Shown one piece after another: positions 26,713-34,103 of a DNA stretch of 64,000 bases. A program made the position numbers and the translations under genes. The stretch is from Acidovorax sp. A1169 (GTDB taxonomy: Bacteria > Pseudomonadota > Gammaproteobacteria > Burkholderiales > Burkholderiaceae_C). Position 1 is the stretch's first letter, and every line of letters begins with the position of its first letter. The stretch spans positions 124,001-188,000 of the forward strand of contig NZ_JAUZDX010000005.1 of NCBI RefSeq assembly GCF_030704685.1, written 5' to 3'. Below the pieces are notes generated by a model, which saw only the letters and a list, made by a program, of their open reading frames with translations, had not been told where the DNA came from and did no database searches.

Positions 26713-27615
26713 ATGCTGAAGCTGACCCTCGAAGCCATTGAACTCGTGGATGCCATCGCCCGGCACGGCTCCTTTGCAGGTGCGTCCGAGCAGTTGCACA
26801 AGGTGCCCTCGACCATCTCGTATGCGGTCGGCAAGTTGGAAGAACAGCTGGGCTTTGCCCTGTTCACCCGCAACGGGCCGCGCGTGGCGCTGACCCCTGC
26901 GGGGCAGGAGATGCTCAAGGAGGGGCGTTGGCTGCTGGTGGCAGCGGGCCACCTGGAATCGCGCATGCGCCAGATCGCGACGGGATTCGAGTCCGAGCTG
27001 CGGCTGGTGCACGACTCGCTGATCCCCACCAGCGCCTTCAACGACGACATCTGCGCCTTCGAGGACCTCCACTGCGGCACGCGCCTGCGCATCGGCTGCG
27101 AGGCGCTCACCGGCACGTGGGAGGCGCTGCGCGAGGGCCGCGCCGACATCGTGGTGGCCGCAGGCGAGGGCCCGGCCGGTGGCGGCTACAAGGCCGTGGC
27201 CGTGGGCAGCCTGGAGTTCGCGTTTTGCGTGACGGCCACGCACCCGCTGGCGCAGCTCAAGCGCCCGCTGGCACGCAACGACCTGCTGGAGCACACAGCC
27301 GTGGTGGTGGGGGACGGCGCGCGATCGCTGTCGGACCGCACGGTGGGCCTGCTGGCGGGGCAGCGGCGCATCACCGTGCCCTCGATGCAGGCCAAGATCG
27401 CCTGCCAGGCTGCGGGCCTGGGCCATGGTTTCGTGCCGCGCGCCTGTGTGCGCCACGAGCTGGAGACCGGCATCCTGGTGGAGCTGGTGGTGCAGGAGCC
27501 CCGGGCAGACGAGACCTTCTGGCTGGCCTGGAAGCCCGAGCACATGGGCGAGGCGCTCAAGTGGTGGCGCCAGCGGCTGGCCCGGCCGCTGCTGCCAGGC
27601 ATCCTGCCGCACTGA
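26713..27615 (+). CDS. LysR family transcriptional regulator
   Basis: A 300-residue LysR regulator: HTH at residues 1-65 (LEAIELVDAIARHGSFAGAS, LHKVPSTISYAVGKLEEQLG, LFTRNGPRVALTPAGQ) and an effector domain to the end (FEDLHCGTRLRIGCEALTG, QAKIACQAAGLGHGFVPRA). It is divergent from pirin/isochorismatase, its likely targets. The start at MLKLTLEAIELV fits the family; an in-frame ATG at 26659 would add 18 residues and cannot be excluded since neither has a strong ribosome-binding site. Confidence 0.9.
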   Translation: MLKLTLEAIELVDAIARHGSFAGASEQLHKVPSTISYAVGKLEEQLGFALFTRNGPRVALTPAGQEMLKEGRWLLVAAGHLESRMRQIATGFESELRLVHDSLIPTSAFNDDICAFEDLHCGTRLRIGCEALTGTWEALREGRADIVVAAGEGPAGGGYKAVAVGSLEFAFCVTATHPLAQLKRPLARNDLLEHTAVVVGDGARSLSDRTVGLLAGQRRITVPSMQAKIACQAAGLGHGFVPRACVRHELETGILVELVVQEPRADETFWLAWKPEHMGEALKWWRQRLARPLLPGILPH

Positions 27616-27646
27616 TCCGCTAGGGCCGAAGCCCCGGGGCCGGGCT

Positions 27647-28330
27647 TTAGCCCAGTTGCTGGAGGACGGCGTGTGCGCCCTGCTCCGACGATGCGGGGTT
27701 CTGGCCCGTGATCAGGTTGCCTTCGGTCAGCACATAGGGCGCCCAGTCGGCTCCCTTGGAGTACTGGCCGCCGTTGGCCTTGAGCATGTCTTCCACCAGG
27801 AAGGGCACGATCTTGGTCAACTGCACGGCCTCTTCCTCGGTGTTGGTGAATCCGGTGACCTTGCGGCCAGCGACCAAATGCTTGCCGTCCGGTGCCTTGG
27901 CGTGGCGCAGCACGCCGGGGGCATGGCAGACCAGCGCCAGCGGCTTGCCTGCTGCAAAGGTCTTCTCGATCAGCGCAATCGACTGCGCGTCCTCGGCCAG
28001 ATCCCACAGTGGGCCGTGGCCGCCAGGGTAGAACACGGCGTCGAAGTCCTCGGCGCGCACGCTGGCCAGCACCACGGTGTTCGCCAGCACTTTCTGTGCG
28101 TCGGTATCGGCCTTGAAGCGGCGCGTGGCATCGGTCTGCGCGCCCGGGTCGTCGCTCTTGGGGTCCAGCGGCGGCTGGCCGCCCTTGGGCGATGCCAGGG
28201 TGATCTGCACGCCCGCGTCCTTGAACACGTAGTACGGCGCGGCAAACTCTTCGAGCCAGAAGCCCGTCTTCTTGCCGGTGTCGCCCAGCTGGTCGTGGGA
28301 GGTCAGGACCATCAGGATTTTCTTTGTCAT
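27647..28330 (-). CDS. DJ-1/PfpI superfamily protein (type 1 glutamine amidotransferase-like)
   Basis: A 227-residue DJ-1/PfpI protein related to Hsp31-type glyoxalases. The nucleophile elbow is LALVCHAPGVLRHA with Cys135-His136; VFYPGGHGPLWDL and GFWLEEFAAPYYVFKDAG (with an early Glu) complete the expected pattern. Members detoxify methylglyoxal or act as chaperone/deglycase. It lies 39 bp downstream of the yqhD-type gene on the same strand, so it likely belongs to the NemR-controlled electrophile response. Confidence 0.87.
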   Translation of the reverse strand: MTKKILMVLTSHDQLGDTGKKTGFWLEEFAAPYYVFKDAGVQITLASPKGGQPPLDPKSDDPGAQTDATRRFKADTDAQKVLANTVVLASVRAEDFDAVFYPGGHGPLWDLAEDAQSIALIEKTFAAGKPLALVCHAPGVLRHAKAPDGKHLVAGRKVTGFTNTEEEAVQLTKIVPFLVEDMLKANGGQYSKGADWAPYVLTEGNLITGQNPASSEQGAHAVLQQLG

Positions 28331-28369
28331 GGTGTGGCTTTCAGGTTGGATGGAGGGAGGAGAAAAGGC

Positions 28370-29533
28370 TTACAGCGCGGCTTCGAGTACGCGGCGGCTC
28401 ACCGCCGGTGTCACGTCGCGGTGCTCGCCGAGCGTGACCATGCCGTGCGCTTCGAGCTGCGCAACCAGCTTGTCCACGCTGTCCGCGCCCACGCCATAGG
28501 CCGACAGCCGCGTGGGAATCCCCATGCGCTCGAAGAAATCGCGCGTGGCGGCAATCGTGGCGTCGATGCGCTCGTCGTCGGTGCCGGTGCGGATGCCCCA
28601 GACGCGCTCGCCGTACTGCAGCAGCTTGGCGGCCTTGGTCGCGCGCTGCGCGTCGAGCAGCGAGGGCAGCACCACGGCCAGCGTGCGCGCATGGTCGATG
28701 CCGTGCAGGGCGGTCAGCTCATGGCCGATCATGTGCGTGGCCCAGTCCTGCGGCACGCCGGCACCGATCAGGCCGTTGAGCGCCAGCGTGGCGGTCCACA
28801 TCAGGTTGGCGCGGTCGGCATACACCGGCTCGGGCGCGGCCAGGATGCGCGGGCCCACCTCGATCAGCGTCTGCAAAATGCCTTCGGCAAACCGGTCCTG
28901 CACCGCGCCGTCCACCGGGTAGGTCAGGTACTGCTCCACCGTGTGCACGAAGGCATCGACCACGCCGTTGGCCAGTTGCTGGGGTGGCAGGGTATAGGTC
29001 TTGGTCGGGTCGAGCACGGAGAACACCGGGTAGGTGTGCTTGCTGCCGAAGGCCAGTTTGGCGCCCTTGGCGCGGTGCGTGATGACGCCGCCGTTGTTCA
29101 TCTCCGAGCCCGTGGCGGGCAGCGTGAGCACCGAGCCGAAGGGCAGCGCGCCGGTGACGTTACGGCCATGCTGCTCCAGGATGGCCCAGGGATCTCCGCC
29201 CTCGAACCTCACGGCAGCGGCGATGAACTTCACCGCATCGATCACCGAGCCGCCGCCCACGGCGAGCAGGAAGTCGAAGCCGCCCTCGCGGATCTGCGCC
29301 ACGGCCTTCATCGAGGTCTCGTAGCTCGGGTTGGGCTCGATGCCGCTGAAGGTGGCGTGCTGGCGCGCGCCGAGCGCCGTGCGCACCTCGGCCAGCGTAC
29401 CGGTCTTCTCGGCGCTGGCGCCGCCCACCAGGATCAGCACCTTGGCATGGGGCGGCACCAGCTTGTCCAGGTCGGCGATGCGGTCCTTGCCGAAGGCGAT
29501 GTGGGTGGGGTTGTGGAAGTCGAAATTGAGCAT
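28370..29533 (-). CDS. yqhD: YqhD-type NADPH-dependent iron-containing alcohol dehydrogenase/aldehyde reductase
   Basis: A 387-residue group III alcohol dehydrogenase, same length and near-identical motif order as E. coli YqhD: MLNFDFHNPTHIAFGK, GIEPNPSYETSMKAV, LLAVGGGSVIDAVKFIAAA, LTLPATGSEMNNGGVI and VVDAFVHTVEQYLTYPVD. Metal ligands are visible as D193, H197, H267 and H281. The enzyme reduces short-chain and lipid-peroxidation aldehydes with NADPH. An operator-like palindrome stands upstream, and the NemR-type regulator gene is directly behind it. Confidence 0.93.
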   Translation of the reverse strand: MLNFDFHNPTHIAFGKDRIADLDKLVPPHAKVLILVGGASAEKTGTLAEVRTALGARQHATFSGIEPNPSYETSMKAVAQIREGGFDFLLAVGGGSVIDAVKFIAAAVRFEGGDPWAILEQHGRNVTGALPFGSVLTLPATGSEMNNGGVITHRAKGAKLAFGSKHTYPVFSVLDPTKTYTLPPQQLANGVVDAFVHTVEQYLTYPVDGAVQDRFAEGILQTLIEVGPRILAAPEPVYADRANLMWTATLALNGLIGAGVPQDWATHMIGHELTALHGIDHARTLAVVLPSLLDAQRATKAAKLLQYGERVWGIRTGTDDERIDATIAATRDFFERMGIPTRLSAYGVGADSVDKLVAQLEAHGMVTLGEHRDVTPAVSRRVLEAAL

Positions 29534-29585
29534 GGGATCTCCGTGGGCTTGTGGTGGTGAAGAGTGGGAAGGAATTCGGTCTAAG

Positions 29586-29600
29586 TAGACCGGTCGGCTA
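29586..29600. promoter_or_regulatory. NemR-like operator upstream of yqhD
   Basis: TAGAC-CGGTC-GGCTA, one mismatch from a perfect inverted repeat and sharing the arm TAGAC and spacer CGGTC with the box before the nemR-type gene. It lies 53 bp upstream of the yqhD start, in the promoter region. Confidence 0.72.
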
Positions 29601-29641
29601 GTTATTCAAATGGGCATGACGCGGTACTGACACGACTGCTT

Positions 29642-30370
29642 TCAGGCAGTCAGGCGCGGCGCCTTGCCTTTGCCCCCGCGAGGCGCGGCCCGGCTCCTCT
29701 GCGCATGTGCGGCTTGCGGTCTGGCGGGTGCCATTGGAGCGCTGTGCCCGGCATCCGCGCCGTCCAGCAAGGCCTCGGTGGCGCGCAGCGCGTGCTCGAA
29801 CGACGACCCATCGCGCCGCAGCTTGGCCAGCAGGCTGGCGCCCAGCCACATTTCGTAGAGCGTGAGCGCCATGGCCTCGGGGTCCGTGGCCGCCGGCACC
29901 GAACCGTCCTGCACGGCCTCGCGCAGGCAGCGGGCGAGCCGCGCCACGATCTGCGTGGTGCCATCGCGCAGGGCGATGCGCATGGTGTCCGACATGTCGG
30001 CCACCTCGGCGCTGAGCTTGACGACCAGGCACTTGCTGCCTTCGCCTGCGCCCGCATCGCAGGCCGGGCCGTCCACCCCGCACTGCGATACGTTCCAGTA
30101 GGCCCAGTAGCGCATCAGCCGTGCGCGTGCTGGCTGGCCATCGGGTGCCAGCATCTGCTCGAGGTGGGCCAGGTAGCGCTCCATGTAGCTGGCCAGCAGG
30201 GCCTCGCCGAAGCGCTCCTTGGAGCTGAAGTAATGGTAGAACGAGCCCTTGGGCACGCCGGCCGCAGCCAGGATCTCGGCCAGCCCCACGCCCACAAAGC
30301 CCTTGGTGGCAATGAGGCGCTCGCCACAGCGAAGGATGTGGGTGCGGGTGGAGGGTTGTTCGGTGGTCAC
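29642..30370 (-). CDS. nemR: TetR family repressor, NemR type (electrophile/chlorine sensor)
   Basis: A 242-residue TetR protein close to NemR: HTH at ~5-52 (ILRCGERLIATKGFVGVGLA, AGVPKGSFYHYFSSKERFG) and the NemR-specific KCLVVKLSAEVADMSDTM, in which Cys114 corresponds to the key redox Cys of E. coli NemR (Cys106). The lysine of the partner region is also present (LLAKLRRDG). The C-terminus carries an extra basic Pro/Ala/Arg-rich tail of ~40 residues. The GTG at 30370 is used; the one at 30385 directly abuts the operator. Neither has a Shine-Dalgarno sequence, so translation may be leaderless. Confidence 0.85.
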   Translation of the reverse strand: MTTEQPSTRTHILRCGERLIATKGFVGVGLAEILAAAGVPKGSFYHYFSSKERFGEALLASYMERYLAHLEQMLAPDGQPARARLMRYWAYWNVSQCGVDGPACDAGAGEGSKCLVVKLSAEVADMSDTMRIALRDGTTQIVARLARCLREAVQDGSVPAATDPEAMALTLYEMWLGASLLAKLRRDGSSFEHALRATEALLDGADAGHSAPMAPARPQAAHAQRSRAAPRGGKGKAPRLTA

Positions 30371-30389
30371 GGGGCTATTGTGCACCGAT

Positions 30390-30404
30390 TAGACCGGTCG
30401 TCTA
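30390..30404. promoter_or_regulatory. NemR-like operator upstream of the nemR-type gene
   Basis: TAGAC-CGGTC-GTCTA, a perfect inverted repeat with a 5-bp spacer, 19 bp upstream of the chosen nemR start. It resembles the TAGAC-n-GTCTA box of NemR and implies autoregulation. Confidence 0.78.
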
Positions 30405-30447
30405 GCGATCTACCGGAACGACCCTGTCGCCGCAATGGCCTTCCCGC

Positions 30448-31242
30448 TCAGCGGTCCAGGCTGGTACGTACGCAGCGCATGAGCAGCGCTGCACCGTCTG
30501 GCGTGATGACCTCTCGCACCGGCTGGAAACCGGCCCGCACATAGCAGCGGATGGCGCGCGCATTGACGGGGCTGGGGTCCGTCTGGACCAGGCTCACGGC
30601 GGGGTCGGCCAGCAGTTGCGCGGTGAAGGCGCGCACCATGGCGCGGCCCATGCCCTGGTTCAGCCAGGGCCTGTTCACCCTAATTTCGGGGTCGCGAAGG
30701 CTCTTGCCGGTGTGCCAATCTAGGCGCGCTCCTTGCGTGTGCCCTTGCACACGCAAGGAGCGCAACGACGAGTGGCGCGCCGGCAAGGGCCTTCCCTTCG
30801 GGTTGCCCGGCCTGGGGGCCGTCTGCGGCGTTGCCCGCGCTTGCAAGGTGCCTACCTTGCTGCGCATGGGCGCCTTGCATCCAGCCCCCAGGCCGGGCAA
30901 CGCGATCCCCGAAATTAGGGTGAACAGGCCCTCGTCCGCATGCGCCAGGAACTGGTCGATGCCGCGCACCCCGGGGTCGGTGACATCCTCCCACCAGCCG
31001 TGGCCCGAGCCCATCGCCACATAGGATTGGATGAACCCCACAGGCTCTCCGTTCAGCGAGGCGATGTACGCCAGCGTGGCGCCGGGTGCGCCCTGCCCGG
31101 CCACATGGTCCGCGTGCAGTTGCTCGATGGATTCGGCCGGCCCCCGCCATTGCGCCACATGCGGCCGCAGCAGCCAGTCATGCAGCATCGGCAGATCCTG
31201 CGCGCACACCAACTCAAACCGGTAGTCGGATGCGCCAGGCAA
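30448..31242 (-). CDS. AAC(6')-like aminoglycoside acetyltransferase, interrupted in frame by a 267-bp element
   Basis: The two halves match AAC(6')-Ib-type GNAT acetyltransferases: LPMLHDWLLRPHVAQWRGP, YIASLNGEPVGFIQSYVAMG, GWWEDVTDPGVRGIDQFLAH, then after the insert QGMGRAMVRAF (acetyl-CoA loop), QTDPSPVNARAIRCYVRAGF and VITPDGAALLMR. Removing 30666-30932 restores a continuous 175-residue AHAD-GLNQGMG reading aligned with the family. The insert adds 89 codons without a stop just before the acetyl-CoA loop, so activity is doubtful. The TTG at 31242 has AGGGGAGGA 9 bp upstream; ATGs at 31263 and 31275 lie within a repeat and have no such site. Confidence 0.8.
   Translation of the reverse strand: MPGASDYRFELVCAQDLPMLHDWLLRPHVAQWRGPAESIEQLHADHVAGQGAPGATLAYIASLNGEPVGFIQSYVAMGSGHGWWEDVTDPGVRGIDQFLAHADEGLFTLISGIALPGLGAGCKAPMRSKVGTLQARATPQTAPRPGNPKGRPLPARHSSLRSLRVQGHTQGARLDWHTGKSLRDPEIRVNRPWLNQGMGRAMVRAFTAQLLADPAVSLVQTDPSPVNARAIRCYVRAGFQPVREVITPDGAALLMRCVRTSLDR
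30666..30932. mobile_element. 267-bp MITE-like element inserted in the AAC(6')-like gene
   Basis: Perfect 26-bp terminal inverted repeats at 30666-30691 and 30907-30932 (outer AGGGCCTGTTCACCC, inner TAATTTCGGGG). No transposase inside. The interior is strongly folded: 17-bp arms at 30726-30742/30747-30763, 18-bp arms at 30802-30819/30884-30901 and 7-bp arms at 30843-30849/30854-30860. No clear target duplication flanks the ends as drawn; if the repeats really start at TGTTCACC, a 4-bp GGCC duplication is possible. Insertion is deduced from the restored acetyltransferase reading frame. Confidence 0.85.
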
Positions 31243-31261
31243 GCGCGCAGTTCCTCCCCTC

Positions 31262-31365
31262 ATACGGATTTGCATTCGATCGTATAACTAGGCGGGAGCC
31301 GCAGACAGTGCTGTAGCACGGCAAGGCGAACCAACGACGTTATGCGGTTGAAGGCAAATCCGTAT
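31262..31365. repeat. 104-bp inverted-repeat element between the AAC(6')-like and lysE genes
   Basis: Begins with ATACGGATTTGC (31262-31273) and ends with its exact complement (31354-31365); the match continues imperfectly inward to ATAAC on both sides, about 27 bp with five mismatches. An internal GTGCTGTAGCAC hairpin lies near 31310. The right end runs into the lysE stop codon, and the left end covers the region upstream of the acetyltransferase gene. Confidence 0.7.
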
Positions 31366-31991
31366 CACACCGGGCGGCGGGCCATCAAGGCCCACACGCC
31401 CGCAGCGCTGAGCAGCGAGCCCCCTGCCAGGTTGAAGCGGCGCTGCGCCCGCGGCGAAGCCAGCAGTTGGCTGGCCGAACCGGCAAACACGGCATAGGCC
31501 GTGGCATTGAGCGCCGCCAGCGTGACGAAGGTCGCGGCCAGAATCCACAGCTGCTGCGCAATCGGCGCACCGGGGCGGATGAACTGGGGCAAGAAGGCCA
31601 CGAAGAACACGATGCCCTTGGGGTTGAGCGCGGTCACCAGGTAGGTGTTGGCAAAGAGCTTCCAGCGCGAGCCCGGGGCCTTGGGCGCGGCCAGTTCGGC
31701 CACGCCCACGCCGGCGCGCAGCATCTTGATGCCCAGGTACAGCAGGTACAGGCCACCGGCCCACTTGATGACCGTGAACCAGAAGGCCGAAGTGGCCAGC
31801 AGCGTGCCCAGGCCCAGCAGCGACACGGCGAGCGCCGTCGAGTCGCCCAGGGCCACGGCCGCTACCAGCGGCACGTTGGCGCGGCGCCCGTGGGCCATGG
31901 AATAGCTGATCACCGTGAGGATGGTGGGCCCGGGGATGATGAGCATCACCGCGCAGGCGGCGACAAAGGCGAACCAGATTTCGAAGGACAT
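31365..31991 (-). CDS. LysE/RhtB family amino-acid exporter
   Basis: A 208-residue inner-membrane protein with six predicted hydrophobic segments and the LysE-family signature IPGPTILTVISYSMAHGRRA after the first helix. LYLLYLGIKMLRAGVG and NTYLVTALNPKGIVFFVAFL are other conserved blocks. Family members export amino acids, homoserine lactone or related compounds by proton exchange. The last codons are bordered by a 104-bp inverted-repeat element whose terminal base falls in the stop codon. Confidence 0.92.
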   Translation of the reverse strand: MSFEIWFAFVAACAVMLIIPGPTILTVISYSMAHGRRANVPLVAAVALGDSTALAVSLLGLGTLLATSAFWFTVIKWAGGLYLLYLGIKMLRAGVGVAELAAPKAPGSRWKLFANTYLVTALNPKGIVFFVAFLPQFIRPGAPIAQQLWILAATFVTLAALNATAYAVFAGSASQLLASPRAQRRFNLAGGSLLSAAGVWALMARRPV

Positions 31992-32085
31992 GGGGGATGG
32001 CTCCTTGGAGGGCGCAACGGCTGCGCCTGTGCAATACGCCCACAGTATGGCAAAAAGCCGCAGTGCCTGCCTTGCGTGCGCACGC

Positions 32086-32541
32086 TCAGTATCCGGCCGG
32101 GATATCGGGCTCGACCAGCTGGATCAGCAGCGTCAGCGACTCCTGCCAGCCCAGGTAGCAGGACTCGGTGGGGATCACGGCGGGGATGCCCTCTTGCACC
32201 ACGCTCATCTCGGTGCCGCAGGACACGGGTGTCAGCGTGACCGTGGTGGTCATTTCGCCGGGCAGGTTGGCATCGTCGAAGCGCGCGTTGTAGCGCAGGC
32301 GCTCCCCCGGCACCAGCTCCAGGTAGGTGCCGCCAAACGAATGGCTGCCGCCCGCACCATGGTTGGTGAACGACATGCGGTACTCACCACCCACGCGGGC
32401 ATCGAGGGCATGCACCTCGGCCGTGAAGCCGTGCGGCGGCAGCCACTTGACCAGGGCCTGCGGCGTAAGAAAGGCGCGGTAGATGCGGTCGGGCGTGGAG
32501 CGGATCACGCGGTGCAGGCGTACGGTGCCGGTGGTAGTCAT
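32086..32541 (-). CDS. SRPBCC (AHSA1-like) family protein
   Basis: A 151-residue START/AHSA1-type protein: VRLHRVIRSTPDRIYRAFLT, LVKWLPPHGFTAEVHALDAR, GGEYRMSFTNHGAGGSHSFG and PGERLRYNARFDDANLPGEM are typical; the C-terminus ends with the usual WQESLTLLIQLVE helix. The fold binds hydrophobic ligands, but no specific function can be assigned. It lies downstream of the small DUF6176-like gene, both on the minus strand. Confidence 0.87.
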   Translation of the reverse strand: MTTTGTVRLHRVIRSTPDRIYRAFLTPQALVKWLPPHGFTAEVHALDARVGGEYRMSFTNHGAGGSHSFGGTYLELVPGERLRYNARFDDANLPGEMTTTVTLTPVSCGTEMSVVQEGIPAVIPTESCYLGWQESLTLLIQLVEPDIPAGY

Positions 32542-32635
32542 GGTTGGTGCTGTGAAACAGAGGACGGCCCTCTAGAACCTACGACGTTCGACCATGGCGG
32601 ATATCGACACGGTTCAGACCAGGGAAAACCCCAGG

Positions 32636-32980
32636 TCACGGAGTGCGTGCAAGGTCCAGCAGCAAATCCAGCCGCCGCACCTGGGCCCAGGTGTCGCGCT
32701 TGAAGGCGCGGTGGTAGGCATCGATGGCCGCCACGGAGCGCGCGGCCACCTCCTGCGCCAGTTGCTGCGAGCCCGAGCGCATGTAGTAGACGAGGAAGTC
32801 GCCCTCGGCCCCCGAGTCGAGGAACACCGACTCCACCGTCACGCCCTCGGCCGCCAGGGTCTGCAGCGCTTCGTCGCGATGGGTGCGCAGGTGCTCCGCC
32901 CATTCCTGCACCCGGGACAGAGAGCCGGGCTGGAGCTGGATACGGGCGCAGACGACGTCTTCGGGCATGGGGGCGGGCAT
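32636..32980 (-). CDS. Small DUF6176-like protein
   Basis: A 114-residue protein resembling DUF6176 in its order of elements: CARIQLQPGSLSRVQEWAEH, ALQTLAAEGVTVESVFLDS, GDFLVYYMRSGS and IDAYHRAFKRDTW. The pattern suggests a ferredoxin-like alpha/beta fold similar to dimeric-barrel enzymes. Starts at 32980 and 32968 are both possible; the 33070 frame start would reach the neighbouring gene's end. No function is known to me. Confidence 0.55.
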   Translation of the reverse strand: MPAPMPEDVVCARIQLQPGSLSRVQEWAEHLRTHRDEALQTLAAEGVTVESVFLDSGAEGDFLVYYMRSGSQQLAQEVAARSVAAIDAYHRAFKRDTWAQVRRLDLLLDLARTP

Positions 32981-33070
32981 CGCTTGGACAAGAAAAGGGG
33001 CCACTATCGCCGGTGCACCCGGCGATGGCAACCCTATGGCCCGGGGGTAGAGTGCCCCGGTGAAGACCAC

Positions 33071-34054
33071 TCAGTCGAGTTTCACGCCCGCCGCCTTGAT
33101 GATCTCGCCCCAGCGCTTCGATTCAGCGCGGGCCATGGTGCGGAACTGCTCGGGCGTGCCGGGCAGCGGCTCCATTCCGAAATCGGTCATGCGCTTGAGC
33201 ACGGCGGGGTTGGCCAGCGCCTTGTTCAGGTCGCCGTTCAGGCGCGCGGCGATGGCCGCCGGAAGGGCCGCAGGGCCGAGGATGCCCTGGAAGGCGTAGA
33301 CCTCGGTGTTGGGCACGCCGGCTTCGGCCAGGGTGGGCACGTCGGACAAGGCCGCCACGCGCTTGGCCGAGCCGATGGCCAGGGCGCGCACCTTGCCCGA
33401 GGTGATCACGGGCAGGCCGGCCGCCAGGTCGAGGAACATGCACGGCACCTGGCCGCCCATCACGTCCTGCAGCGCGGGGGCTGCGCCGCGGTAGGGGATG
33501 TGCGTCAAGAAGGTCTTGGTGCGGTTCTTGAACATCTCCATCGCCAGGTGGTGCGGTGAGCCGTTGCCGGGCGATGCGTAGTTGACCTTGCCGGGGTTGG
33601 CGCGCACGTAGGCCAGGAATTCCTTGACGGTCTTGGCCTCGAACGAGGGGTGCACCACCAGCGCCAGCGGAAAGCGGCTGATGCCGCCCACGTAAGTGAA
33701 GTCCTTCTCGGGGTTGAAGGGCAGCTTGGTGAACAGGTGCTCGTTGAAGGCAAGCACAGCGTTGTCGGCCGACATGAAGGTGTTGCCGTCGGGCTTGGCG
33801 GTGGCCACCAGCTGTGCACCGATGTTGGTGGCCGCGCCGGGGCGGTTGTCCACCACGATCTGCTGGCCCAGGGTCTGGCGCATGGCTTCTGCCACCGTGC
33901 GGGCCAGCACGTCAGTGCCGCCGCCGGCCGGGTAGGGCACTACCCAGCGCAGGGGTTGGTCGGGCCAGGCAGCCTGGGCCTGGGCCCAGGGGGCGGCGGC
34001 AGACGCGCCGGCAGCGGCCAGTGCGGAAAGAACGGTGCGGCGTTGCAAGGTCAT
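33071..34054 (-). CDS. Bug-family tripartite tricarboxylate transporter substrate-binding protein
   Basis: A 327-residue periplasmic receptor of the Bug (TctC) family, hugely expanded in Burkholderiales. It has a signal peptide (residues 1-~26, with RRTVLSALAAAGASAAAPWA and cleavage near AQAQA), then PLRWVVPYPAGGGTDVLART, VDNRPGAATNIGAQLVATA and the typical YRGAAPALQDVMGGQVPCMF. The membrane partners TctA/TctB are not adjacent, as is usual for this family. Ligand unknown. Confidence 0.93.
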   Translation of the reverse strand: MTLQRRTVLSALAAAGASAAAPWAQAQAAWPDQPLRWVVPYPAGGGTDVLARTVAEAMRQTLGQQIVVDNRPGAATNIGAQLVATAKPDGNTFMSADNAVLAFNEHLFTKLPFNPEKDFTYVGGISRFPLALVVHPSFEAKTVKEFLAYVRANPGKVNYASPGNGSPHHLAMEMFKNRTKTFLTHIPYRGAAPALQDVMGGQVPCMFLDLAAGLPVITSGKVRALAIGSAKRVAALSDVPTLAEAGVPNTEVYAFQGILGPAALPAAIAARLNGDLNKALANPAVLKRMTDFGMEPLPGTPEQFRTMARAESKRWGEIIKAAGVKLD

Positions 34055-34103
34055 GGTTGTTGTCTCCGTTGCAGGAAGGAAAAAAGAGAAACTGGAAAGG
34101 GGG

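Noticed and set aside
30448..31275. Class 1 integron cassette origin of the AAC(6')-like gene
   Set aside because: No intI, no attC-like 59-base element directly behind the stop codon and no neighbouring cassette; the gene looks chromosomal, with unrelated inverted-repeat elements.
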